From Amoebophrya sp. A120 (Eukaryota > Sar > Dinophyceae > Syndiniales > Amoebophryaceae): a stretch of DNA of 64,000 nt. Under the pieces are notes generated by a model. It was not told the DNA's origin. It saw only the letters and a list, made by a program, of their open reading frames with translations, and made no database searches. Made by a program: the position numbers and the translations under genes. How positions within the stretch are numbered: the first letter of the stretch is position 1; every line of letters begins with the position of its first letter. Location: positions 9,693,865 through 9,757,864 of the forward strand of contig CAJINV010000001.1 of the NCBI GenBank assembly GCA_905178155.1, in the 5' to 3' direction. This document shows, one piece after another, positions 12,601-21,900 of the stretch.

Positions 12601-14625
12601 CTTGTTGTGGTCAGGATCTTCCAACATGTGAGCTTTCAGCGAAATAACTCTATTGAAAAGTCTATCGCAGATACTACAAACCCAAGCCCACTCGTCTTCG
12701 TCGAAAAATGACGGGTCGGCGGCGGGGTTTTCTCGTAGCCAACGGAGGGCTTTCGTATTCTCCTTGTGATTTTCTCCTCTTTCGACGTGGAGTTCAAATT
12801 CCCTGCGTGAATCGAACTTCGTGTAGCAGTAGATGCACGCCAGCTGGCTGTCGATATCGTCTTCCAAGAAACGCAAACAGGATTTCTGCGAAAATTTCTC
12901 GCTCTCGTCGTCCGGGACATGTTGGCAAAAGGGTGCTTCGCTACTTCCTGATGGGTCTCGCTTTTTCTTTTCTGTACTTTCGCGTCTGGAGGAAGAGGCG
13001 GCCGGCGGGTTCGAACCGGCGTTACCACTGGGCTTCTGTCGTGGTGGCGGGTCGGTAGCGGTTACCGGGCAATCTCCTGCCTCGGGCCGTCCGCCGTCGC
13101 TTGACAGTACCGCGGGCAAGGACCATGACTCGGTGTCGTGCAACTTGTCCCAGGACGCCGCGAACGAAAACTGCGGTACCCTCGAGCGGACGATTCTCTC
13201 TGTCGTCCAAAATCTAAAAGCCTCTTCCAGGGAAAAACCTACCGCGCACTTCTCTTGGAAATCTACGGTCCGCGTGGACCCCCACCAGATCACGTGGCGT
13301 ATGTCCTGGTCAGAAAAATGGAGAATCACTCTTTTACTTCCTTGAGAAGCCTGCGCAAAGCAGGTAACCTCTTTCTTGAAGCTCTTTCCCCGCTCCGCCA
13401 GCTGAGCCAGGAACAATCTCAGCTCGTTCTCGGTCGCCCTCAGCTTCTTCTTTTTGTTACTCTTGTTCCCGAGAATCCTCGACCCTCGTCGACGAGCTGG
13501 CCGATTTAACGCGTTCATCGCCAAAAGTACTCCATCCTCGACGAGCTCAATATGCTCGCCGAGAAGAACTGCATCACCGCTGTAATTCCCCAACGGGTCA
13601 CCCCAGATTTCGGCTGACGTCGCCCGGGAATTCACGATCGCTCCTGTTGACGTCCATTCTGTGGCAAAGTGGACCCGCAAGAACTTTCGGCGTTTGAAGA
13701 GATGGTCCTGCATCTGCCAGTCGTACAAACCACCACCGGGCAGCGTGCTGTGTAGAAAATCGCCGGTCGATTTTTCGAGCACGAACTGCGCGCAATCCTG
13801 GCCGACTCTATGCACAACCGTTCGGACTGCTGTGAAGGAGTTCTCGTACTTCAGCGCCTCGATCCAGTTTAGGTTCGATAGTAGTTTCGGGTCGCGTTTC
13901 GAGCTCCGTTTCGGTCCCCGTGGTTTCGAGTCGTGTTTCGAGCTCCGTTTCGGTCCACGTGGAAACGGCAGGTAGGAGTCGGCCTGCTGGTTCCGTTCGT
14001 CGTGCTGCTCGGAAAATAGGCCGTCGTCAGTGTACTTCGCAAACTTAGCGAAAATCGATGTGGACAGTCGCGGGGAAACAGCGCTGATGGTCTTCGAAAT
14101 CCTTCCTCGCTTCTTTCGGGGAATCTCTATAAACCCATCTGTCGCCGACGCTTCGCTGTCGATCGAGGCTCCGGTCGTTTCTCTGATGGACTTCGCGCAG
14201 GTCCTCCGCCACTGGTCGAAATTCTTCGGCTCGTCGCGTAGCGTCCTTTTCTCCAGGTTCGAATTTGTCTTGAAACGCGCTCGCAGTGTTGGACAAAGAT
14301 TGATATGGGCGTCGAGGTGGTTCGTGGAGTTAGTTGTTGTCAACTGCGATGCTAGCAAGAGCTTCTTGACTCCGATTTTCCGTTTCTTCGTCGGCGGACA
14401 GTTCTGCGTGGTCGTTCCGCCTACCAAAGTCTCCACCTTTTTCTTCAGCATCATGGCCGCCTGCTGAATACCGTTACGCCAAGCTGTGACCGCTAACTCG
14501 GGAGGCGGCGGCGGAGGAAAAGGCCCGGAACGGATGTGGTTCTCGTAGAATCCGTCGTCGTAGTGCTGTAGTGAGCTGTACTTGGTGGTCGCCGGCAACA
14601 CGGGCGGCAACTGAGGCACGTACAT
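3655..14625 (-). CDS. Giant non-LTR retrotransposon polyprotein (zinc fingers, AP-like endonuclease, reverse transcriptase)
   Basis: A single uninterrupted frame of 3,656 residues with no introns. Seen in order: a proline-rich start; C2H2-like zinc fingers near residues 595 and 645 and a third near 860 (CCGACNKAF...H); long Lys/Glu-rich linkers; an endonuclease/exonuclease/phosphatase-type domain at about 2230-2545 (IHYNIQSLN, CFLGLDLN, SQDHAAIG, corresponding to the N, DxN and DH motifs of APE-like LINE endonucleases); and a reverse transcriptase at about 2850-3200 with motif A SLDLKQMFN (about 2963), motif B GVQGTYSAW (about 3022) and motif C GCVDDTD (about 3133), VDD replacing the common YADD. 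About 500 further residues follow. APE plus RT in this order is the architecture of non-LTR elements acting by target-primed reverse transcription. An open 11-kb frame suggests recent activity. The clade is not assigned. Confidence 0.9.
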   Translation of the reverse strand: MYVPQLPPVLPATTKYSSLQHYDDGFYENHIRSGPFPPPPPPELAVTAWRNGIQQAAMMLKKKVETLVGGTTTQNCPPTKKRKIGVKKLLLASQLTTTNSTNHLDAHINLCPTLRARFKTNSNLEKRTLRDEPKNFDQWRRTCAKSIRETTGASIDSEASATDGFIEIPRKKRGRISKTISAVSPRLSTSIFAKFAKYTDDGLFSEQHDERNQQADSYLPFPRGPKRSSKHDSKPRGPKRSSKRDPKLLSNLNWIEALKYENSFTAVRTVVHRVGQDCAQFVLEKSTGDFLHSTLPGGGLYDWQMQDHLFKRRKFLRVHFATEWTSTGAIVNSRATSAEIWGDPLGNYSGDAVLLGEHIELVEDGVLLAMNALNRPARRRGSRILGNKSNKKKKLRATENELRLFLAQLAERGKSFKKEVTCFAQASQGSKRVILHFSDQDIRHVIWWGSTRTVDFQEKCAVGFSLEEAFRFWTTERIVRSRVPQFSFAASWDKLHDTESWSLPAVLSSDGGRPEAGDCPVTATDPPPRQKPSGNAGSNPPAASSSRRESTEKKKRDPSGSSEAPFCQHVPDDESEKFSQKSCLRFLEDDIDSQLACIYCYTKFDSRREFELHVERGENHKENTKALRWLRENPAADPSFFDEDEWAWVCSICDRLFNRVISLKAHMLEDPDHNKKKLRRALRDNKNAVEADKRKPPSQNDDDDRPPTLSSSSSEDPPPPSPPKNPTVIDQIPDLVRSPPRRIEGSADGTGGGVPKAPENRSARSPKRRKIDEPVERGFDGRSKWSRDSSSDPISPFVAKKRSSSKKDKGIIYDYSSDSENTPAPDLYRSRPTADASKTSMSPVPATAKLKIDEENRTVEYCCGACNKAFPSKNAYKAHNCKTTTGSRARLSMQEVSQNRGSILRGGTGKHFPSDKTSPSAHSAADDDKHRKESPVAMLTAEALAGLPERGDHLEKERKVPLFDDLLSRAASKISSPRRDRTAVTLFDDIASTIGSEWDITSFKGTPEDDGSIGLDIRWSLHLLPKKDAKLRQLLLDLNNYRKTAEEHLSRKVYTKSISHGKRNGAKTSMKAVKASTAVKKSPSEVPKTEGKPTPAFLREENKTFKGTCPPNITPITSRKFYAPNWGTAVEIWKVRSTFHLHFENNASHTVKLVPANDFLRDQLEIMGRAGVGDLVVDASRNQRNASGQTLTKSCSTRCGVWAEKEHAAAGLEEVKTYPLISNSDDQAQGKFLAKNNWAPGSNTARPEEEADHSEIDPEQELSQVSDKSKPKGKKSKKKRTALALTSVGKESWTAIHAFNDGKQKSTATSDAATLRGAQQMIVSLECPYIGDDGQDFFTDKWTKKLAAALGIEQTSIEVGPNYLVPLGKNKRATLTLWRKNAKKNEARFNEHVAATASEKAAVADALQALDELEAHYNSKDEELRNEAPLSRTKNDASLPRPTFQVATSSRAEILFVVKMSSKKSDCKEKLADFCREEGFLEEVTSDETPGRPSSSNEFRLRPSEEIEKLNKFTDARKRVVRAQYRLKTLDPTSGELTGTAKDEIKRHTQILQEATEKRKAKANLKKRNKNPKPKKKPAVVLKGYPEAAPGATSEDDAEKARKENIRRVMRFLLKEEDGGWERRFWDSKRTSEEMKVLRDFCMELETKESGRRSEHLNKVRKTTDFSADIRKMKKTLFKAIEKELKELRQRGAATEHKTTPRNHGPLHPQRSHTIAQDGILPSSRITTQDEAQLAKNAHQASQKGGIMAVDLSSASIGEGQGKPAESLKINQERAPAAHPPAASCRKPSSRAVAAPLPKGERATTATNLPPPGSSKPADETEMPVKHHDRLDDITKAPRSSIYKVPEYDASTARLQEIQRGIYPELQSSSSKRAASDVTRSTLVLPPQNVSPQKKRRRSSTPSRVFPVEKSRSPVVGPKSNPTRRAPGVQDLDDETARLPYNIGAALLSFEPHTTAEFKDIPEIRHHYKDTVGVLMSLDEGKTFQPIAAGVASTAVMRKLAVRYLVSCGAPRLPKTVFLFLDGSQDLHQVKAELEDAEVGDGQESPRDADLGLFRLFHSRVQHFFGFEPAGGSFRSWTSALRLYNSEAKTSSSYLELAESFVRKGGKVDDDYPSGSIALVDDLFPTADKGLNFQRMHASVNDKGSWEVFSTSGSKTGRARVFICNEVFFRKFIFQPEVVRKAAEQKDDADDLRRLVIDWELADADPPGGPGDFNDDIAVLADVDDREVPDPAKKVLVCLIHYNIQSLNSKHERLTEIAKTVQKKAADLNASALLRLGLSELKTLTPAESFPLSPPTTVSGPPAPLLQKTTFASNAPAGGSADSGMTALYEAFIPRKDDPALSEMTRSTTVVSKSWTVLYSSTSYAEREIMRSAPKKDDYCLWFSMTLSRGVLSAEGYITPSTKNDHEVSLENIRHASEQLEEILAAYKKQCEAAPLCFLGLDLNMKHDTASREDFLDSLKPSSSSGFGGKIKRLLMDFCERITEDHEPLQLEGPTYRDISSPDVVFVKGREYIEDLGQALLYRWTAEGETTELPELSQDHAAIGLCGVISEEVLHRGGLAAPTTTTSTASYPDGNFNNKTRDFVTLQALADPRGEHSGRWICGAMEDYKMIPRSIIPRGGDCGVFSLEFVAEREIYKGVNFALRLGRGLALEKTKITEAINNDWQSFQEGRGVVDFEDKIAAALVRANLVEKRGFSSRTLLDKPKDTVGEGPDTDAKRAKKEKALPTAKSMYLGRARGEPIDSIKGITCDGTQCDLVPAALINVARIHFAKPATMLEFSGVQYDYSGEEYRQLLGSLLRHAKFCHPLTVSCPEVVAAIAEMNKELQGPTGVRGSIFRCLPKWTLKLLVEIINKELRGLRDAEDEGKLHEVLDHAAARMVGTFLAKDGQRLDAEKLRITFSQLFSERLKEKILHQHLTALVYKKKRHRGVSFGGMTGINLLSTEIRRRRLRASIRQEDFVLIISLDLKQMFNCLTRLTAHVTFKAAGAHPVFLIHNLLRFSNKKIYLTSDRVTLRVSDYKFGVQGTYSAWCAGALLMAPWLLAAQVAINICYDESGNLEDERIRVARTWIRTAQEIIRSDFRAARCYAMRDIDGMYQKKERAEDEKPDFLQDFVTSIYKQFPHAEKRKSAMGCVDDTDLELVFRQADTTSRLPTVINMVTEHFEIMAEVTKTFIAINKCEAVVISFEDSADAAAACNETAQKVQQSLKIFGKAIKLVKSVKLFGFPVACQVGRSYTALCRRLIGYALPIVRESFRILGNKPKHAEFKLIPGWATISKVRHLLVVLKRYDEPLFDEMTCEIGKKLMNFYGVSDALQEEFKSGFLEVEGKTVSAADIFFAGFLGNKNWKEKVGRTFRKAVTSELAILGDKKCDFLLEAAGWGLNPDEEETRRNLLHDESMRVAFPSKVSYDLLRARSVLKIGGASIVLEGENDDAPTYDYTTDDAIHRGRNNSAYLRTFDGKYFAASLRPPDVELLKIRDAGNVTYAANAAELVRRHGQLLKGRTTWIFSLPEAAINGSSAITHELYSAVASATQKKQSPAASGPRVQISSSSIVWNQRRWARIVPATTSSAAHQYINPLAWESGDPIANDLSEEIHDIFEDTYILGDEEAQEDERIGTKKRKEEIVEKFTNLLIREGFRDAAEPPLPGDPMEIEDLMA

Positions 14626-15201
14626 CTCCGAAGGTTGGTATGGGTGGTTTTTTATTCTCCTAAGGTTTCTACCGGGGTAGATTTTACAGAGTTTGTCTTT
14701 AGTGGGGGTTAGTTGTAAGTGTTAGTTCTTTCCTGTTTTGTGTGTCATTTTGGCGGTTGCAAGGTCGAAATAAGGTCATGCAAGGAAGTTAGAAAAATTG
14801 AAGATCAATAGTCAATAAAAACAAAAACAACAGCAGAAAGGCCGCTTTGCAGAGTTTGAAGCCATTATTCGCTCGGGAAGCCGATAACGTAACGAAAAAT
14901 GCGAAGCGATATCCACGTTTTTGCCTTTTCCAACGCGATCATGTATCTCTGTTTGTTCTTTGGTTCTAAAGACAAATCTGTTTTGGAGGAGAGTAAGGAA
15001 AATAAACAAACGACCGAATCCGACGCGATGTCGCTAGCGGCTGCGAGATAGGCGACAGCTGCTGTAGTTCCTCTACCCGTTTTGCGGGGGCGTAGAGATG
15101 CTCGTCCTCATCAAGCGGCGGCAGCAGCGTTACCATTCACATGTCGATCAGCTGTTTCGCTATGCTGCTGCTGGCCGTTTACGCTTAAAAATCGCTGATC
15201 T
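14626..15201. other. Retroelement 5' flank, no gene seen
   Basis: This is an AT-richer stretch upstream of the element's first ATG, with A-rich runs near 14815. It is probably the 5' UTR or promoter region of the element. No supported ORF and no helicase homology. Confidence 0.4.
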
Positions 15202-17319
15202 CTATCTGCAGCCTTGTTGCTTTCTCCCGATTTTTTCCGTTTTTCTGCGCTTTCCGGTGGTTTGGCTGAAGCAGAATCGATGGATACTAGTCGTAAACTG
15301 GCGTCCTCGAGTTTCGAAGGTTCTCCAAGTCAATCCCTCGCAGTCATGCCGTCCACGCTTCTCGAAGCAGTCGCAAACGCCGTAGTGCACGTCTTTCGGA
15401 GGTCCCCCGACGAAGCGCGTAACGGCGAGCTTATCCACAAAACCGTCCTTCACATTTTTCCCCTGAAAAACGCCATCCTGTCGCTGCCACGTGAGTGCGA
15501 AACTCAAGTCCTCGACGGCGAGATTGCGACCAGCTGCCGCTCCGGCCACGAAGCCAGCAGGTCTCTTGCCCAGCGCCACGGCCGAGAGTCCCATAGGTCC
15601 ACTCCCAGCAGAACCGGTCGCAGTTGTAGCTTTCGATTTCGTCGCTGCTGCAAGAGAAACATCGGAGTTTTTGAACAACTCCCCCAATGTCTCCCCGTCT
15701 TCACCGGACTCGTGACCTACGTTCAAGATCGCATGCGGTCCACCTTTGACCAACAACGGCATGGATGCGAAATTCACATCTTCGATGTCAAATGACGGCG
15801 ACGCATTTACTTCCGGATCAAAAGCGTCAACTAGGTCAGTACACTTGTGGTCAAAGAGGTACTGCAAAGGGAAGAAGGGCAGTGACTCCGAGCGGACCAG
15901 CATCGCCTCGGAAATAATGCCTCGGCTCTTCCACAAAAACTCACTGAGCCGCTGCGCCCCTGCCTCGTCGAGTCCACCAACACGCACTTGGTTCGGCAAA
16001 CTCAGAGTTGGTGCGCCCGATTTTACCGGCGGCTTCTCAACGTCGCGGTCCTCGGCCTTGTACCACTTTCCACCGGTTGTGTTGTACAAACGACCGCTTC
16101 TCGCCGCCGTGGAACTTACGCGGGGCTTATTAAAGCCGGTGTCGTCGTCGCTCGCATCCTCATCATTAGCGTTCTGGTAGTCACGGCGTCCTCCTCCTTT
16201 CATCCCCATCCCGTTGAAGGAAGAATGGTAGTTGTCGGCTTTATCGTTGCGCGCTAAACGGCGGCGGTCGGGGACGGTGCTTGATGACGTGACTCCGACG
16301 GCCTCGCCAATCGATCGAAACATGCCGAAGAACGAAAATTTTTGGCTGGAGTCCTGAACTACCTTTCGCGACGCTGGGTTGTTCTGGTTATGGGCCGCAG
16401 AAGAACTGCTTCCCACTCCGAAAATGCCGCTACTTGCAGGAGCTTGAACAAGACTCTGGTTGCTCCGCGATGGTGCTACTCCTGGCGCGCCACTGCTACT
16501 TGCGCCGTTCTGCTGATAAGGGGCTGGTCGCGCAGGACGAAACACTGAAAAGAAAGACCGCATGTACCCCGTCACAGGGAATTCGTCTTGCTGGTTGCGA
16601 CCGGTGTTAGTGTTGTCACCTGGACCTGCCAGATGATCATCATCGGAAAACAAGGCAAAGTCTATCGGCGAAGGCGAAAAAGCATCAGACAGTTGCTCTT
16701 CTTGCCGGTTTTCACTTGGATCATTGTTCTGATCATCTCCCCCTACTCCGTTCTGCTGTTGAGGAGCCTGGTCATCTTCTTCATCCGCCCCTGCAGCGTG
16801 GTCATTGCCGCTGACAACGTTTTGCTGTTCATCCTGGTCCCCTGCTGGTGCTTGTTGACCATCGCTTGCTTCTTCACCAGCCATAGACACGGCATCCGCA
16901 TCTCCTCGATCTCGATTTTGCTCGCCTTCGTCCTGGTTTTCGTCCTCGTCATCCTGGGCAGCTGCTGCTGCATGTGGAGCAGCGTTGTTTTGCACTACGG
17001 CTATCACTACATTCACTGCTGGTGCAGCTGGCGGCGCAGGAGCGACAACCGCGGGTTGTTGGGGCACAACCGGATCGATCTGTTGATTGTTGTTTTGCGC
17101 CGCTGCAGCATTGCGCCCACGCGCTGGACGAGCCCGGCGCGGCTGATTGCCGTTTTTACTCTGTCGCAACGCGGCGACAAGTGAGTTATTCGGCTGCGCC
17201 AAGCTTGGATCATCCAAGAGCGCGTTGATCACTGAGTTGGTATTTTTCCCGTAGTACTCGAAAAGCAATTGCGCATTCTCCTCGGGGCAACCCGTGGTTG
17301 CCGTCACGATATCAACCAT
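15202..17319 (-). pseudogene. N-terminal fragment of the split SNF2/RAD5-like helicase paralogue (UBA-like domain)
   Basis: The frame of 705 codons opens with MVDIVTATTGC and a UBA-like helical domain (about residues 1-50), very like the first exon of the complete gene at 26539. There follows a long Gln/Asn/Asp/Ala-rich linker (about 60-230), Ser-rich stretches, and a conserved block shared with the sister (GGVFQGKN-type and TRF.GGPPK motifs, about 620-655). Homology ends at about residue 657 and the last 48 codons are unrelated. The downstream helicase lobe is missing and the retroelement follows. The frame has no stops or frameshifts despite considerable divergence from its sister, so it may still encode a UBA-containing protein. 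Ubiquitin binding is inferred from the UBA-like domain only. Confidence 0.7.
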
Positions 17320-18909
17320 TGAGCAAGTGCTATTTGATGTATTACATAAACATATACATGATTAGAAGAAAAATACTAAAATGAAAATCATCGAACTACT
17401 TCATTATCTAGTTCGTCCACTAGATCATTCATGTTCTTGGCATAGAAGTAAAACAACTGTCACTGACAGTGGAGCGGCAATCTGCACACCACTTCCTTTC
17501 TGCCTCGCATCAAACAAAAAAATACATCAATATCAACCTATTTGCAACAGAAATCAGCAGCTCAATAAAATGATATGTAATCACACTACCGCTATTGAGC
17601 GTCTGGCGGACGAAAACATACGAATTTTCTATAGTACTACCACTTCTGTATAAGCGGAGCTGCAACGACGTCGAACTGCGATCGAACTTCGACGACGGTA
17701 CATCACACCAGTTCGAGACACGAGATACGACGACGGAATTCCCAAACGAAAATGGGAGTCACTTGCGAGCCGATACTTGCAAGCCGTAGTACGTAGCTTC
17801 GAATATTAAAGTGAACGCGCTCGAGGGAGACGGGCATGGACCTGGTGGGCCATGAACTGCTTTCATGAAACGGCACCGACACCTACGCGTCTGACCTCGA
17901 CAGATAAACCTAGATAAAAAAATCATAAGTACGACTAGTCGACGACGGAATGCGGAGCAAAACAAATGGACACTGTCCATTTGCGATCGATTTCATCACG
18001 ACAAACAACGTCACGCGACGAAACAAAAAAAGAAAGCGGTGTAGGCGAAGACCCGCGTTGTTGCATTCATCCACCGTCGGACCCTGCAAGTGCATCGATT
18101 GAGAGTGCTCATCTTCTTGTTTTTTGTTTTGTCACTTTCATCGAAGACAAGCCATGAGCCGTTCTTGTTCCAGAAGATACATAGAAATTGAAATCAGCCT
18201 CTAGTACAGCACATATTCATATCATACAACAAGCAATTTTTTGTACTAAACCAACGCATGATCTTCTCGATTGTATAATTTCATTCCGAGAATTCTGTTA
18301 TCGTAGACTCGTGAAAAACGCACTATCTACTTCCGTTTCTGGTCCGTTTCTCACACTACGCTTTTTCAAATTTTTGATGCGCGACATTCGAAATGAAGAT
18401 GAGGTCGCAACTGCGTATTAATTTTTGTTTTCTGGTGCGAATAAGTTGCTACTACTAGTGCAAGTTACAAACAAGAGGAACGCAAAAGAACTATCGATAT
18501 CCTGAGATTTATTATGCTCAACATAAGGAAAAAGCTGCGACATTTCTACAAGTAACACCTACGTGGAATACGGAAAAATTCAAATCTAATTTCAATAGAT
18601 ACAGCATGCGACAGCGCTGTAGCTATTCACAGGGTTGAGTTACAGTTAGACCAAATTTGAGTGAAACCGAAATAATCGTCATCTTCGTCTTCATTTTTTT
18701 GATTGTGACGTAGAGGTGCAGAAAATTGCTATAAAAAATCTCGCTGTGCTATGCTTGGTAGACGGTAGACATGCGATGGCACTGGTCAGGAGAAGGAGTA
18801 GATAAAGGAATAGATACTATACATACTAATTTAGCGTTATTTGGTGTAGATATTCTGTAAGGAATCCGAATCAGGATTCAGGAGATCACGCAATAATTTT
18901 AAATACTTT
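17320..18909. other. Intergenic, AT-rich, nothing recognised
   Basis: This is the spacer between the tandem helicase copies. It carries only short ORFs with no coding character on either strand, and no repeats or RNA genes that I can recognise. The promoter of the split copy should lie near 17320-17700. Confidence 0.5.
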
Positions 18910-21900
18910 CTACGAGATTGGGACGACAATCTTGTCCGTTTTGATTCCGCGGCCGGAAAAATCCAGAGTCCGCGTGATGACGCCTCGCTTCTCAAACTTA
19001 GTCAGCACCTCCTCTAGCTCCGTGTCGCTGAAGCCACGTTTGGCGATATCAGGTCTGATGTCATCTAGTAAGACCCGCGCGCCTAAACTGACCTGTGTGG
19101 AAGTGTTGCGTAAAACAATTCTGTGTCGGTGCTTTTTTATCATGTCGCTGTCCCGCACCTGGATGCAAACAAAGGAGCGAAGCAGCGGAACATGAGAAAG
19201 TATCCGCTTCTACCTTACTGCAGGATCTTCGCGTAAGTACTAAAAACCAAAACCAACTCTAATGCTTAAGTAGTTTTACCTCAAGAAGTTTCGCTCGGAC
19301 GACGTCCCAAATGCTGCCACCCACGGGGTCATCGTCTTTGGGCGGAGCAAAAGCAAGTGCGGAGGCTGCATCGTTTTTCGCTGACGACGAAGACGCACTG
19401 GCGCTACTACTAGCACCAAAAGACACGGCGGACGCGGCCTGTCGAAAGTCATCAAAAGCGGCAAGCAGATCGGCTGGACTGCTACTTTTTCCGCCACCAC
19501 TCGACGAGGACGCTCCGGACGATGACGCGCTAGCCGCATTCTTCAGCCCAAAAGCAAAGGCATTGCTTGCGGAGGTTCCGAAAGCGGGGTTCTGCGTCCA
19601 ACTCGACGAGGAGCTCCCGCTCCCGCTTGCGCTCTCCTCCCCGACATTTTCACTGCTGCTGCCGCTGCTGGAAGACGCGCCAGCTGCAGATTCCGCTGCT
19701 CCGCTGGGGGCAGCAGCTTGCGGCTTTGTCTTCTTCTGGATCCGTGCCGCCAAGGCGAGCTTTGCCTCGTCTCGTTTCTCCGTTGCTAGCCGGTGCTGAA
19801 TAACGACCTCAGCCTCAACGGTGTCGCGCGTGACAAACCGCCAAACATGGACGGTCTTCTTTTGGCCGTACCGTCTCGCCCGTCCGATAGCTTGCGTCTC
19901 GTACGCGAGCGCTTTCGCAAATGTATTCGCAACTGTGGTAGAGTGATTCATTGATCATTTGTATGCTACGTATTGATTCTGTGACAAAAGACAGCGCGTT
20001 CTCCACGAGGAGCCACAGTTTTTTTATGTTTGCACAAAGTGAAAGCGATCCACGCGAGCAAGTGCTACTACTATCTAAACTCATTGAGAAAAAAGTTGTG
20101 AAGAATCAATGTACCCATTGGATGCGCAAAAAGCACATGATTTGCCGATGTCAGATTTGCACCGGAGGCGTTGTTCTCAAAAGACATGACGAGAATTCGG
20201 GGCACTCCGCGCGGAATCTTTTTCCCTCTGGGGTATGTCACCTGGAAGTCCTTGAGAATCGCAGCCTTCTTCGCGGCAGATCCAAACAGTGTGGTGTAAG
20301 GAAGGTGATACCCACGGAAGGCAGCCTCTATCTTCTCCTCGATCATCTTCCACTGCGCGAAGACGATGCACTTCGCACTGGGATCGTCCTCCAAGATCTT
20401 CTGCAGCACGATGATCAGGCTTTCGATCTTGCTACCGTATTTCTTGTAGGTTTTGCACTCGTCGCGCGCAAGCAGCCTGCTGTGCCGCTCGACATGCCCG
20501 AACTCGGTGTTGTAGAGCTCCAGCTTTCCCCAGCTTGTTTGCAAGTACTCCCGCTTGCCATGCGACAGCCTGTGTGTTCGGTGATACGCATACGGTAACT
20601 ACCGTTGAAACAGAAACTACTTCTACTTCACAGAAACATTCAGTTTTTTAGCTACGCGCAGTCGTCAACACTGCAGCTCCTGCTCAAAAAGTTTCACGCA
20701 GCAGAATATCTATGCACAGCGGCACTCAAGAGAAACGACGCAGACAATAGAAACGAGAAGGACAACTCAACGAAACTGAAAAAGCCTATTTGATAAAAGC
20801 TCGATCAAGAAGGTACACGGGCCGATCTTCAATGCAGCGCATCACTTAGGTGGGTACTTACTTATTCGCGATCGAGTCCACTTCCTTGCCCCGATTGGCT
20901 GCGGCTTCGAACTCTTCGTACTCGGCCTCCATCTTGCGAATGCCCTCCGCCTCGTCCGCTATGTCGCACAAGTCCGTCAACTTCAGGTTGGGGTTGTTGC
21001 ATGTCGGGCACTTACCTGTCCTGTTGATCGCTTCCGTCAGGCACGTCTTGCAAAACGCGTGACCACACGGCGTCATTCGGATATCGGAGACAGCAAACTC
21101 CCCACTGTCGTAATCAGGTTTCGGAACCGCGTCGCCCATGCACACAGGACACTCGAATTCCACCGCCTCGTCTGGTTCTTCCTCGTTTTCGCCGCTTTGC
21201 AGCGCCTCCTCGCCGCCACCGCTTTCCTTGGGATTGGCTTTTCCGCTGGACCGACAGAACGCTTTCAACGACCGGCAGAAGAACGAAAATGGCTGGAAGG
21301 CTGCTTTCAGCTCAGCGCCCAGTCGCTTCTTGAAGTTCGCCACTCCAAATTGGTACACCTGCTGGATCAGTTGCGCACTGGCATCACTTCCCTCGCCGTG
21401 TCCGGGTCTACCCGGCACCGTCTTGAGCGGCCTCATCAGCTTCTCTCCTATGTTATCGGGAAGTGGCTTCGGAAAGTAGGGGTCGAGACGTTGCCGAAAC
21501 TGTTTCTCTTCCGGGGAAAACATCAAATCAGCACGGGGGTCGCCCACCGCACCGCTTCCAAATGCGCTGTTCAGCAAACCATTTAGACTCTGCTTCCGCA
21601 ACGGATCCGCTCGTTTCGTCGGATCTTCTCCGAAGACGTCGAGAAAGCGCTTTTCTTCGGTGAGCAACTGCAACAGATTCTCCAACCGATTCAAGAAGTA
21701 GCTATCAGCATCGAGGAGGTCACGCTTCCCCCCTTCTGGCTCTTGCTGCGGACTGATGCGCGCCCTCACTTCTGCAATCTTAGAACCAAGATCGTCGACC
21801 ATTCCCGTGCACCGATAATCCCCTTCCTCTCGCCAATGACGATAAAGCCGCTTCGCACATTCGATTTGCCTCATCGCGATTGTCACCTGATGAAGAGGCG

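Larger units (their letters stand above)
2884..15348 (-). mobile_element. Interval occupied by the non-LTR element inside the split helicase copy (ends approximate)
   Basis: Helicase-paralogue homology stops near 15349 on one side (after YGVCDCFEKRGR) and resumes near 2873 on the other. Everything between is the element ORF plus flanks. About 1.7 kb of helicase coding sequence present in the sister gene is absent, so this is an insertion plus deletion rather than a clean insertion. I could not identify target-site duplications. Because the element is about 11 kb, an assembly join inside it is a real alternative. Confidence 0.55.

Noticed and set aside
13005-13025. T-loop-like GGTTCGAACC, suggesting a tRNA (also a similar motif near 8405)
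   Set aside because: Embedded in the retroelement coding frame with no matching acceptor or anticodon arms.
3655-14625. GGDCGVFSL motif in the retroelement resembling the Cys region of Ulp1/C48 peptidases
   Set aside because: No accompanying His/Asp/Gln motifs at suitable spacing; it lies between endonuclease and RT and is probably chance.
2884-15348. Retroelement lying harmlessly in a large intron of the helicase copy
   Set aside because: The exon(s) for Walker A and DExH are missing altogether, and the left fragment ends in the middle of a conserved coding block, so this is not a simple intronic insertion.
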